64,000 bases of DNA, taken from the NCBI RefSeq assembly GCF_001682865.1, contig NZ_MAQX01000035.1:1-64000 (forward strand), written 5' to 3'. The translations under genes and the position numbers were made by a program. The notes under the pieces are model-generated. The model did no database searches and was not told the origin of the DNA. It saw nothing but the letters and a program-made list of their open reading frames with translations. Origin of the DNA: Bacillus sp. FJAT-26390 (GTDB taxonomy: Bacteria; Bacillota; Bacilli; Paenibacillales; Paenibacillaceae). Numbering within the stretch: the stretch's first letter is position 1; every line of letters starts with the position of its first letter. Positions 44,964 to 53,584 of the stretch are shown piece by piece.

Positions 44964-45749
44964 TTATTCCAATATAAACTCGCGATAAGGCACATCCCAA
45001 ACGACCTCATGAGCCAATCGATGTCCCTCATAGCCGTCCTCGCCATACGCCGTCCCATGATCGGAGAACGCTAGGCAAAACGTTTTCCCCCTGCGCCGCA
45101 GCGCCTCGAATAACACGCCAAGCTGACTGTCCACATAACGAAGCGCTGCGCGCTGCGTCTCTATGGAATCCTGCTTTGCGCCTAGCACGAAGTAGTGATT
45201 AGGCCCGTGCATAGCCGATATATTCATAAACAAAAACAGCTTCTCAGCGGGATCGGCCTGCTCTAGCAGCTTCAGCGCGTGGTTCACCTGATGCTCGGTT
45301 GAGCGCGGATTCGTCACCCCAAAGGTCATCCGCCAATAGCTTTCTTGAAAATAACTAGGCAGCACCTTCGCAAGCTTATTTTTCTTCGTAAAAAAAATGA
45401 CGCCTCCGATGCAGATCGTCCGGTAGCCAGCCTCCTGCAAGCCGGATACGAGATCCGGAGCGTCAAATAACCATGTATGAGGGTGCGTCTTGAGCCCTGT
45501 ATTTTTGGTGTGAAAAAGCCGCACGTGAGAGGCTTTGTCCGTGTTCGCGGGAGTGGGCAGAAAACCGCCGAAAAAAGCATGGTGGGCGGCATAGGTAAAG
45601 CTGCCCGGCGTATGCCGCTTCTCCCAGCCTCCGCCCGCGCAAAGATTCGGACAGTTCGCTTCCTCGAGCTTCGCCACGTCATAGCGCAGCGTATCAAGCG
45701 TAATCATCAAAATATCGTGGCTGCCCACGATTTGGTTCATATCCGGCAT
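44964..45749 (-). CDS. STM4013/SEN3800-family hydrolase (alkaline phosphatase superfamily)
   Basis: 261 residues. Metal ligands are D19 in LMITLDTLRYD and the SDHG-TAYGEDGYEGHR region (about 229-245), and the candidate nucleophile is Thr in PGSFTYAAHHAFF. The sulfatase CxPxR is absent, so a phosphatase or phosphodiesterase is more likely than a sulfatase. No signal peptide, so cytoplasmic. AAAGGA precedes the ATG, 6 bases after the STM4014-type stop. Confidence 0.85.
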   Translation of the reverse strand: MPDMNQIVGSHDILMITLDTLRYDVAKLEEANCPNLCAGGGWEKRHTPGSFTYAAHHAFFGGFLPTPANTDKASHVRLFHTKNTGLKTHPHTWLFDAPDLVSGLQEAGYRTICIGGVIFFTKKNKLAKVLPSYFQESYWRMTFGVTNPRSTEHQVNHALKLLEQADPAEKLFLFMNISAMHGPNHYFVLGAKQDSIETQRAALRYVDSQLGVLFEALRRRGKTFCLAFSDHGTAYGEDGYEGHRLAHEVVWDVPYREFILE

Positions 45750-45755
45750 ACGTTG

Positions 45756-46982
45756 CTATTCCTTTCTGAGAAGCTTGCGCATTTGCCATTCATAGGTGTT
45801 CATCCCCTCGTACTCGGCACCATAGAGCAAATCGCCAAATGGATTAATGTCTATCGCATAGGTAAGTCCGCTGCCCCGCTGAACGAGCACATCCACGCCC
45901 GCCGTCCTGCTTCCCGGAAAAGCGCGGAGCGCAGCTTCCGCAGCCTGCTTCACCGACTGCTTCACCTCTGCCGAAAGCAGCCCATCGACATCCATTCTTC
46001 GCTCGTTGCGAAGATGCAGATTAGTAATGGGCGTGATGCTCAGCCGCAGCACCGTATGGCAAGCCTCGCCGTCCACGACGAGCTGGCGCACGTCAAACGA
46101 CTTGCTCTCGAAGCTGTCCTTCTCGATCCATCGTTCAATATGTGCGCCTTCCCTGCACACCCAATCGATAATCGTCCGGATATCCGAATGCTCACGGTAG
46201 CGCCGAAGCAGACCTGCATTGTAAAAGCTGCTGCTTCCTGCATGCTCCTCTACGCCAATGGTCGTAATCGCAAGCTCAGCGCCTGTGCTCGGGTTAATCT
46301 GATAGGCAATAACGCCTGAAGCGCCGGAGCCGCAGGCGAGCTTAATGAACAGCCGCCTCATGCCGCTAGCAGAGATTGCCGCTTGAAGCTGATCGTAGCT
46401 TCTTATCGTACCAACCGGCGCCGGCAGCGCCGGCACGCGAAGGCCTTGGCGCGACAATAGCTGCCAGCAGCTTCTTTTGTCGAACATGCTCGCGATGCTG
46501 CCGGGCGAATTGACCCAGCGGACAGCTTTTCTCGAAGCCCCAGCCTCCCGCTGCATAGCGGCAAGAAACCGGCAATACCCGCGGTACCACTGCGCCGGAA
46601 AATAAATTCGTCCATGCTGCTGAGGAAGGGCGAGGGCGTCTGCCGCCGGAATCGAGATGCTGCCTGGCAGCGAGCCCGCTGACCAGAAAACATCGTCGCC
46701 GCTCCGGTCAGGCGCGCCCCATGCGATCAGCTCCCGCTCAACCGCCTGATCCTCGCCAGGCGCATCGAGTCGTACGATGATCGGTTCGTCTCCCGCAAAT
46801 TGTTGCAATACATCTTCTATGTACAAGGAACGACTAAGCAGCTGCTCATAGGGAAGCACAACAGCCGGAGCCAGCCCCAGCTTGCTCCTTGCCGCCTGCA
46901 GGCCCATTGTCCGTTTGTTCGCCGGATTCCCTATTAATAGAAAAGGAATCTCACCGTCGCTCTTTGCTGAATAGCTGCCCAT
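45756..46982 (-). CDS. STM4014-family ATP-grasp-like protein
   Basis: 408 residues. The central region reads FIKLACGSGASGVIAYQI (glycine-rich nucleotide loop, about 227-244), and the end has YAIDINPFGDLLYG, the D-x-NPFGD metal-binding motif of ATP-grasp ligases. The WVCREGAHIERWIEKDSFES segment also fits. It probably activates a carboxylate with ATP and joins it to an amine; substrates are unknown. The ATG at 46982 shares one base with the upstream stop (TGATG) and has no strong ribosome binding site, so it is translationally coupled. Confidence 0.83.
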   Translation of the reverse strand: MGSYSAKSDGEIPFLLIGNPANKRTMGLQAARSKLGLAPAVVLPYEQLLSRSLYIEDVLQQFAGDEPIIVRLDAPGEDQAVERELIAWGAPDRSGDDVFWSAGSLPGSISIPAADALALPQQHGRIYFPAQWYRGYCRFLAAMQREAGASRKAVRWVNSPGSIASMFDKRSCWQLLSRQGLRVPALPAPVGTIRSYDQLQAAISASGMRRLFIKLACGSGASGVIAYQINPSTGAELAITTIGVEEHAGSSSFYNAGLLRRYREHSDIRTIIDWVCREGAHIERWIEKDSFESKSFDVRQLVVDGEACHTVLRLSITPITNLHLRNERRMDVDGLLSAEVKQSVKQAAEAALRAFPGSRTAGVDVLVQRGSGLTYAIDINPFGDLLYGAEYEGMNTYEWQMRKLLRKE

Positions 46983-47824
46983 CACTCTGTAAGGAAAGGA
47001 TAACGCCAATCATCTTCATCCGCTTCCTGCTGATCGGTTACGTCAACCGACAAGCCCGACTGCTTCCAGCGCTCCAGCAGCTCGCCCGTCATATAATGAT
47101 AGCTTAGGTTAAGATGCTTCAGCTTCTTAATGCGCTCGCTTGCAAGCAGTGCCTCCCCGCCTTCATCGGATAACGTACCGTATGAGAGATCCAGCGTATC
47201 CAATTGGTCCAAAATAGGCGCATCAGCAATCGCAACCGCGATTTCATCCTGAATTCCGCTGTCTTTCAAGCCCAAATAAGTGAGCTTCGGAAACAGTTCA
47301 CCCTTCATCAGCGGCAGCACGTCCTCAATGCCGCCGTCAAAGCCGTAATCCTCGACGCCCAAATAGAGCTCAAGCCGCTTCAATTCCGGCAGCCTCGCGC
47401 TCGCGATTTCCTCAAGCACCGACTTTGGCAGTCCTCCGCAAATAATGACCAGCTCCTGCAGCTTGTCGTGGACGAGCGGCTGCAAGCTTAATTCTTGGCT
47501 GCCCTTAATCGATAACGACTGCAAATTCGGGAATGCCGCAAGCAGCGGGGAGAGATTAGTCTGGTTAATCCAGGAAACCTCGCATTCCTCAAAGCCCATA
47601 TCTCCAATGAATAGTTTCGTTAGGTTAGGAAATGAATCCTTATGGCTGATCAAAGTGTCCAAAAAGCTATCTGGAGAATTCTCATACGCCTGACCCCAAT
47701 CGCCAATCGTTAGAATAGACAGCTGCTCGCCATCCGCGCTCGATGCCAGTTTTTCAATTAAGCTAGACATTCTAATTCCTTCTTCATACTCGTCATAGCC
47801 AACCGATAAGCGAATTTCAATCAA
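46982..47824 (-). CDS. STM4015-family leucine-rich-repeat protein
   Basis: 280 residues. From about 55 to 260 it has leucine-rich repeats of the LxxLxLxxN/C type (LTKLFIGDMGF, LQSLSIKGSQEL, LKRLELYLGVED, LTYLGLKDSGI, LDTLDLSYGTL, LKHLNLSYHYM). No signal peptide. It starts at TTG with GGAGG 7 bases upstream; upstream ATG codons in frame have no site. It is the first gene of the cassette and would suit a protein-binding or scaffold role. Confidence 0.85.
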   Translation of the reverse strand: MIEIRLSVGYDEYEEGIRMSSLIEKLASSADGEQLSILTIGDWGQAYENSPDSFLDTLISHKDSFPNLTKLFIGDMGFEECEVSWINQTNLSPLLAAFPNLQSLSIKGSQELSLQPLVHDKLQELVIICGGLPKSVLEEIASARLPELKRLELYLGVEDYGFDGGIEDVLPLMKGELFPKLTYLGLKDSGIQDEIAVAIADAPILDQLDTLDLSYGTLSDEGGEALLASERIKKLKHLNLSYHYMTGELLERWKQSGLSVDVTDQQEADEDDWRYPFLTE

Positions 47825-47841
47825 GAGTATCCCTCCAATAG

Positions 47842-47855
47842 TTTCCATATGGAAA
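47842..47855. promoter_or_regulatory. perfect 14-bp palindrome before the STM4015 operon
   Basis: TTTCCATATGGAAA lies 18 bases upstream of the first start codon and just before the GGAGGG site. A TTGACG at 47881-47886 could be a -35 element, but the -10 is poor. Candidate operator for the cassette. Confidence 0.5.
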
Positions 47856-47920
47856 TAGGTTAACATGCCATTTTTCAGCACGTCAATGGTCCCTTAGTCA
47901 TATGTGCCTACCCGTAGACG

Positions 47921-47967
47921 AAAAAAAAGCCTAGAACCCCAGTAAATGAGGCTCTCGGCTTCTAGGC
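47921..47967 (-). terminator. terminator of the ABC importer operon
   Basis: Minus strand: GCCTAGAA pairs perfectly with TTCTAGGC and runs into eight T's. The TAG stop codon of the ATPase gene lies in the left arm. Confidence 0.9.
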
Positions 47968-49995
47968 GGGATAATGGCATGCTGCCCAGTGCCCTTTCTC
48001 AATCTCTTGCAGCTCCGGCTGCTCGCTCTTGCACAGCGCAGTCGCTGCGGGGCAGCGGGTATGAAAACGACAGCCTGAGGGTGGACTTGCGGGGGACGGA
48101 ATTTCGCCGTCAATCGTTAGCAGCCCTCTCTTGCGAGATGGGTCCGGCCAAGGAATGGAGGCAATCAGCGCTTTCGTATAGTGATGCGCCGGGTGCGTGA
48201 ACAGCTCCTCGCTGTCGGCAATTTCTACAAGCTTGCCCAAGTACATGACGCCGATCCGGTTCGAGATATGTCTGACCACGTGAAGGCCATGGGCAATGAA
48301 CAAATACGTCAGCCCCAGGCTCTGCTGCAAATCCTGCATCAAATTGACGATTTGCGCCTGCACCGATACATCAAGCGCCGATACCGCTTCATCGGCAAGC
48401 ACGAAGGAGGGACGCAGCGCGATCGCTCTGGCGATGCCGATGCGCTGCCGCTGGCCGCCGGAAAATTCATGCGGATAGCGCTCATGCGAGGATGGATTAA
48501 GGCCTACGACATGCAGCAGCTCTTCAATCCGTGTTTGTCTCTCCGCTGCGCTGAGCGAGGTGTGGATCGAGAGCGGCTCCCCAATGATATCGCCAACTCT
48601 CCAGCGCGGATTCATCGAGCCGTACGGATCTTGAAAGATCATCTGCATGTCCTTGCGCACCTCATGCAGCTGTGATTGTCTCAGTTCAGTCAACTGCTGC
48701 CCGGCAAAGGTCACCTTGCCCGCCGTAGCCTTCTCCAGCTGCATGATCACGCGGCCCAGCGTCGATTTGCCGCTGCCGGATTCGCCAACGAGGCCAAAGG
48801 TTTCCCCCTTGCGAATTTGGAAGGTCACATCATCGACAGCTCGAATAGAAGAGGGGTGACGCGAGAGCAAGCTTTTGCCAAGCGGGTAATATTTTCGCAG
48901 CCCTTCGATTTCAAATAGGTTCTCCGCAAAAGCCGCTCCCGCTTCCTCATGATCGCCTTCCACAGCTTCTTTAACCGCTATAGACGTGTTTGCCTTTTCT
49001 GAACGCTTCCAAGCCTGCGTCTCCGCCAGTTCCTCTGCATACCAGCAAGCTGCCTTACGATCATTTACGTCAAAGAGAGGAGGGCTTTCCTTCACGCATT
49101 TTTCTGTTGCATGCGGACACCTTGGGTGGAAGCGGCAGCCACTCGGCAGCTCGAACAAATTCGGAATGCTTCCATCAATGGAGAACAGCTTCGAGCCTCT
49201 ATCGCTGTCCAGCGTCGTAACGGAACGAAGCAAGCCCTGCGTGTAAGGGTGATGAGGCAGCTCGAACAGCTGCTCGGCCGTTGCCTCCTCAACGACTTGA
49301 CCGGCATACATCACGATTATGCGGTCAGCCATTTCCGCGGCAATGCCCATATCATGCGTTATAAGCAGAATGGACATATTGAATTCTGCCTTCAGCTCCT
49401 GCAGCAGCTGCAAGATTTGCGCTTGTATCGTCATATCGAGCGCCGTAGTAGGCTCATCTGCAATAAGCAGCTCCGGGCCGCAGGCCAGCGCCATCGCAAT
49501 CATCGCGCGCTGAAGCATGCCGCCGGACAGCTCGCCCGGATACTGCTTCATCCGAAGCTCCGGCTCTGGTATGCCGACGCGGCCGAGCAAATGGATTGCA
49601 CGCTCCCGCGCCTTCTCGCGGCTGCCGAGCTTATGTCCGGCTATCACCTCGACAATCTGGCTGCCGATCGTAAACACCGGATCAAAAGCAGACATCGGCT
49701 CCTGAAACACCATCGCCATTTTTTTGCCGCGCAGCGTTCGCATCCCTCTTTGCGGCGTGCGCACAAGATCGATGCCGTCCAGCTTCATCTCGCCGCTTGC
49801 GATAACGCCGTTCTCATAATCGATCAAGCGCATGACCGATTTGGAAGTAATCGTCTTGCCGCTGCCGGATTCACCGACGAGACATACCGTCTCCCCCGGC
49901 TTCATGCTTAGCGATACGTCCGATATAGCGGTCAACCAGCCCTTCGGAGTAGCAAACTTGACGGTCAGATGCTCGATTTCAAGCAATGTTTTCAA
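47962..49995 (-). CDS. fused double-ATPase of a peptide/nickel-type ABC importer
   Basis: 677 residues: two complete ABC modules joined in one chain, equivalent to DppD plus DppF (GsiA layout). Module 1 has LVGESGSGKTITSKSVMRL and LSGGMLQRAMIAMAL, module 2 has LVGESGSGKSTLGRVIMQLE and FSGGQRQRIGIARAI. Each ends in an oligopeptide C-terminal cysteine region (FHPRCPHATEKC, FHTRCPAATALC). TTG start with GGAGGAGG 7 bases before. It energises the two permeases upstream and ends in a terminator. It is the last gene of the five-gene transcript from the monooxygenase. Confidence 0.94.
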   Translation of the reverse strand: MKTLLEIEHLTVKFATPKGWLTAISDVSLSMKPGETVCLVGESGSGKTITSKSVMRLIDYENGVIASGEMKLDGIDLVRTPQRGMRTLRGKKMAMVFQEPMSAFDPVFTIGSQIVEVIAGHKLGSREKARERAIHLLGRVGIPEPELRMKQYPGELSGGMLQRAMIAMALACGPELLIADEPTTALDMTIQAQILQLLQELKAEFNMSILLITHDMGIAAEMADRIIVMYAGQVVEEATAEQLFELPHHPYTQGLLRSVTTLDSDRGSKLFSIDGSIPNLFELPSGCRFHPRCPHATEKCVKESPPLFDVNDRKAACWYAEELAETQAWKRSEKANTSIAVKEAVEGDHEEAGAAFAENLFEIEGLRKYYPLGKSLLSRHPSSIRAVDDVTFQIRKGETFGLVGESGSGKSTLGRVIMQLEKATAGKVTFAGQQLTELRQSQLHEVRKDMQMIFQDPYGSMNPRWRVGDIIGEPLSIHTSLSAAERQTRIEELLHVVGLNPSSHERYPHEFSGGQRQRIGIARAIALRPSFVLADEAVSALDVSVQAQIVNLMQDLQQSLGLTYLFIAHGLHVVRHISNRIGVMYLGKLVEIADSEELFTHPAHHYTKALIASIPWPDPSRKRGLLTIDGEIPSPASPPSGCRFHTRCPAATALCKSEQPELQEIEKGHWAACHYPA

Positions 49996-50009
49996 ATGAA
50001 TGCCTCCTC

Positions 50010-50903
50010 CTAAACCCTGCTTTTCTTCGGATCAATATGGTCTCTAAGCTTGTCGCCCATCAGATTGACCGACAATACCAGCAAAGTAATGGCAAGGCCT
50101 GGGAAGGTGGACATCCACCAAGCGACCGTCAAATAACCTCTTCCCTGCGACAGCAGCGTGCCCCAATCGGGAATTTCCTTAATGACGCCCAGCCCAAGAA
50201 AGCTTAGCCCCGATCCGATCAGAATGGAGGTGCCTAAACCGATCGTAGCCATAACGAGCAGCGGCGACCAAGCATTCGGCAGAACATGGCGGAAGAAAAT
50301 GCGCAAATGGCCGGCCCCGACCGAGCGTGCCGCCGTAATGAACGGACGCCCCTTGACGCTCATGATTTGGCCGCGGAATACTCTCGCATAACCCGGAACG
50401 GCCGAGAGAGCAACCGCCAGCACAACGTTAAACAAGCTTGGTCCCATCGCAGCCGCGATGGCTAGGGCGAATAGTATGCCGGGAATCGTCATTAGCACCT
50501 CGATAAAGCCCATAATAACCGTATCGAATATGCCGCCAAGAAACCCCGACAGCGCGCCAATCGACGCTCCCAGAACTCCGCCGACGATTACCGATGCAAG
50601 ACCGATCATCAGCGAGTCGCGGCTGCCATAGACGACTACGCTAAACACGTCGCGCCCGTAATAATCCGTGCCGAACAAATGCGTGAAGCTTGGCGGCAGC
50701 ATAATATCGGTCATGATCATTTCTGTTGGCGAATAAGGAGCGATATGCTCGGGAATAAGCGCGCACAATACGATGAAGATCACGATAAAACCAGCTAGAT
50801 AGACAAGCAAGTTGGATACATTAAGTGTGGCCCCTTTAGGCGCCGAGCGGCGCGCTGCCCTATATCGCAGCCAGGCCGGCTTGACGACTGCGGTCTCCTT
50901 CAT
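50010..50903 (-). CDS. ABC importer permease, DppC/OppC-like
   Basis: 297 residues, six membrane helices, HTDYYGRDVFSV-like N-terminal OppC segment (GTDYYGRDVFSVVVYGSRDS) and the EAA loop with AARSVGAGHLRIFFRHVLPN (about 190-210). It forms the transport channel with the partner permease. AAAGGGGAG precedes the ATG. Gap of 17 bases to the other permease gene. Confidence 0.93.
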   Translation of the reverse strand: MKETAVVKPAWLRYRAARRSAPKGATLNVSNLLVYLAGFIVIFIVLCALIPEHIAPYSPTEMIMTDIMLPPSFTHLFGTDYYGRDVFSVVVYGSRDSLMIGLASVIVGGVLGASIGALSGFLGGIFDTVIMGFIEVLMTIPGILFALAIAAAMGPSLFNVVLAVALSAVPGYARVFRGQIMSVKGRPFITAARSVGAGHLRIFFRHVLPNAWSPLLVMATIGLGTSILIGSGLSFLGLGVIKEIPDWGTLLSQGRGYLTVAWWMSTFPGLAITLLVLSVNLMGDKLRDHIDPKKSRV

Positions 50904-50920
50904 GTGAAGCTCCCCTTTGC

Positions 50921-51847
50921 TTATTGCGAACGCCTTACTCTCGGATCGATGATCCGATAGGAGAGGTCCACAATTAAATTGATGACGACGTACATGATGG
51001 CCGAGAAAAAGACTACTCCCTGCACGACAGGCAAATCCTTGGACATAAGCGCATCCGATATGACTCTCCCGATTCCTTGGCGGGAGAATACCGTTTCGAT
51101 GACGACGGTTCCCGCGAGCAGCTCGCCGCTAAGCACGCCAATCATCGTTAGGGCTGGAATAAGCGCGTTGCGAAGCGCATGCCGGTACATGACAAGCTTC
51201 TCCGACACGCCCTTCGCTCTCAGCGTCACGATAAACGGCTCGTTGATGACTTCCAGCATGCTGTTGCGGACGAGCCGCACGACGAAGCCCGCTCCGACAA
51301 TGCCAAGCCCGATGGCCGGAAGAACAAGCGTCTTCCAGCCTTCCGAGCCCATCGCGGGAAACCAGTCGAGCGTAATCGAGAAGATCAGAATAAGCAAAAT
51401 ACCCGACCAAAAGGTTGGCATCGAAATGCCGAACAACCCTACTATTCTTGCTGTTATGTCGATCCAGCGATCGCGGTGAATCGCCGACAGCACCCCAAGC
51501 CAGATGCCGACAACGGCTGCTATAAAGCAGCTTGCGGCCGTCAAAGCGAGCGTCGCCGGCAAATGAGCAATGATTTTGGGCAGCACCGGCTCGTCATTTA
51601 CGATGGATTTGCCAAAATCACCTTGCAAAACCTTCGCTACATACGAGCCGAACTGTTCATAGAGCGGCCGATCAACGCCAAGCTGCGCGCGCAGGCTCGC
51701 AATCACCTCGGGCGTCACGGTGCTTGGATCAACCATAGACATAACCGGATCACCCGGCAGCAAATAAACGATAACAAATACGAGCACGAGCGAGCCGAGT
51801 ATGACGAGCAAGGAGGTAAACAACCGAATACTAATCGCTTTAAGCAT
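50921..51847 (-). CDS. ABC importer permease, DppB/OppB-like
   Basis: 308 residues with six helices and the typical LLPGDPVMSMV start-of-domain loop. The EAA loop is LRAKGVSEKLVMYRHALRNA (about 212-231). AGGAGGT lies 6 bases before the ATG at 51847; a GTG one codon upstream is closer to the site. It lies 35 bases after the binding protein gene. Confidence 0.93.
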   Translation of the reverse strand: MLKAISIRLFTSLLVILGSLVLVFVIVYLLPGDPVMSMVDPSTVTPEVIASLRAQLGVDRPLYEQFGSYVAKVLQGDFGKSIVNDEPVLPKIIAHLPATLALTAASCFIAAVVGIWLGVLSAIHRDRWIDITARIVGLFGISMPTFWSGILLILIFSITLDWFPAMGSEGWKTLVLPAIGLGIVGAGFVVRLVRNSMLEVINEPFIVTLRAKGVSEKLVMYRHALRNALIPALTMIGVLSGELLAGTVVIETVFSRQGIGRVISDALMSKDLPVVQGVVFFSAIMYVVINLIVDLSYRIIDPRVRRSQ

Positions 51848-51882
51848 CACTTACCTCCTTTTGGAAGGATGATTTCCACTGC

Positions 51883-53553
51883 TTATTTTTGAATAAACGC
51901 ATCATTGAACAACGGATAAGCAAGCGAATCAAACTTGATGCCGTTCACTGTCTTCGAAGCTGCGATCGTATAAGGGAAAACATAGATCGGAATGATGACC
52001 GCTTGATCGATAATCGCTTTCTGAACGTTGGCATACAGCTCTTGCCGCTTCGCAGAGTCTTTCTCGATCAGACCTTGATCGATCCAGCTGTCCACTTCGG
52101 CGTTTTTGTACGCGGAAAGGTTTTGCTTGCCGGCTACGCTGACCGAATCCGAGTGATAAAATGCGCGCAGCGCTTCAGGATCGGAGTTAACCTGGCTGTT
52201 TCCGTAAATATCGTAGTCGCCATTCTCGTACACAATCGTGCGAACATCCTTCGTAATTTCTACTTCCACGGCAACGCCGATTTGCTTTAACTGCTGCTGA
52301 ATGATGGCGGCTATGTCGTTTCTTTTCTCGCGGTTCGGCGAGCCGTCGACGTAATGAAGCGTCAGCTTCTTGCCGTCTTTGGCACGGAAGCCGTCAGCGC
52401 CCTTCACGTAGCCCAGCTCGTCTAGCAGTGCATTTGCCTTGTCTAAATCAGGCTTTACGCCGCCCTCCAGCGACTTGTCGTAGCCGAAGGTTCCCGGCGT
52501 AAGCGGCGACCAAGCGCGGTCATACGTGCCCAAATATAACGTTTTGACGATTGCATCCACATCAATGGCCGATTGAAGCGCCTGCCTTGCTTTGAGCTCA
52601 TTCCATGGCGCTTTCGTTTGGTTGATGAACAATGTATACGGCAGCCCCTGCGTATTCGATTTGAACAATTGAAGCTTCTCGTCTTTCTCAAGCGCGAGAA
52701 TATTTTGCGGCGGAATCGTTTCGCCTGCCAGCACTTGGCCGCTCTGCACGCTTCCGATCCGAGTAGCCTCCTCCGGAGCAATTTTAAAGACGACTTTATC
52801 AAGGTATGGCGCTTCCTTGTTCTCTACGAGAGGCGGTGCCCATTTGTAATCGGGATTGCGCTCCACCGTAATTTGCGAATTTTCTTCCCAGCTCACAAAT
52901 TTAAACGGTCCCGTTCCAACCGGATTTTTGCCAAGCTGATCGCCGTACTTCTGCGCGGCGGTTGGCGATACGATGCTGACCAGCGCTTGGCTGAGATTGC
53001 CTAGAAACGCATTGGAAGGCGTCTCCAAATTCAGCTTGACCGTATATTCGTCAATGACCTCGGCTGATTTGTAAGGCCTGATCAAAGCGGCTGAATTAGC
53101 GGCTTTCGTCTCCGGATTCAAAATCCGGTCGTAGTTATATTTCACCGCTTCCGCATTAAACGGAGTGCCGTCATGGAATTTAACGTCTTGGCGCAGCTTG
53201 AACGTGTAGCTCTTGCCATCCTCTGAAATTTCCCACTCCGTTGCCAGCCAAGGCTGGATCGTGCCGTCAGGAAGCTGGGCGACAAGGTTATCGTGAATCG
53301 TCCGAATGGCACGAACCGCCACCGCCAAGCCGCTGCGATGCGGATCAAGCGTATCCGGCGACGTGGCCAGCGCATAGCTCAGCTCCCCGCCTTTAACCGG
53401 CCCGGCAGCCGCTGTTGTGTTCGTGCTTGAGCCTGCTGCCGCCCCATCGTTTTTGCTGCCGGTTTTGCTCGTCCCCGCACAGCCGCTCAGCACCAGTACT
53501 AATGCTGTCGTAAGCGCAATAACGGTTTTCCATTTTTTTCGTTTTTGTAACAT
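51883..53553 (-). CDS. ABC importer substrate-binding lipoprotein (SBP family 5)
   Basis: 556 residues. A lipoprotein signal peptide ends in VLSGC (about residue 25), then a Gly/Ala/Ser linker and a family 5 binding fold with DTLDPHRSGLAVAVRAIRT, YTFKLRQDVKFHDGTPF and VGTGPFKFVSWEENSQI. It captures a peptide-like ligand and delivers it to the permeases. Binding specificity is not readable; the link with the flavin monooxygenase suggests a non-peptide nutrient. ATG at 53553 with GGGGGAG 8 bases upstream. Confidence 0.94.
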   Translation of the reverse strand: MLQKRKKWKTVIALTTALVLVLSGCAGTSKTGSKNDGAAAGSSTNTTAAAGPVKGGELSYALATSPDTLDPHRSGLAVAVRAIRTIHDNLVAQLPDGTIQPWLATEWEISEDGKSYTFKLRQDVKFHDGTPFNAEAVKYNYDRILNPETKAANSAALIRPYKSAEVIDEYTVKLNLETPSNAFLGNLSQALVSIVSPTAAQKYGDQLGKNPVGTGPFKFVSWEENSQITVERNPDYKWAPPLVENKEAPYLDKVVFKIAPEEATRIGSVQSGQVLAGETIPPQNILALEKDEKLQLFKSNTQGLPYTLFINQTKAPWNELKARQALQSAIDVDAIVKTLYLGTYDRAWSPLTPGTFGYDKSLEGGVKPDLDKANALLDELGYVKGADGFRAKDGKKLTLHYVDGSPNREKRNDIAAIIQQQLKQIGVAVEVEITKDVRTIVYENGDYDIYGNSQVNSDPEALRAFYHSDSVSVAGKQNLSAYKNAEVDSWIDQGLIEKDSAKRQELYANVQKAIIDQAVIIPIYVFPYTIAASKTVNGIKFDSLAYPLFNDAFIQK

Positions 53554-53584
53554 CTCCAAATCTCCCCCGTTCCTTCTATTTAAA

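Noticed and set aside
45477..46319. 280-codon plus-strand frame across STM4013/STM4014
   Set aside because: It is antisense to two well-supported genes, has no ribosome binding site or domain, and has an Arg/Pro/His-rich composition typical of shadows.
49111..49911. 266-codon plus-strand frame inside the ABC ATPase
   Set aside because: Antisense to a gene with clear ABC motifs, and no recognisable protein features.
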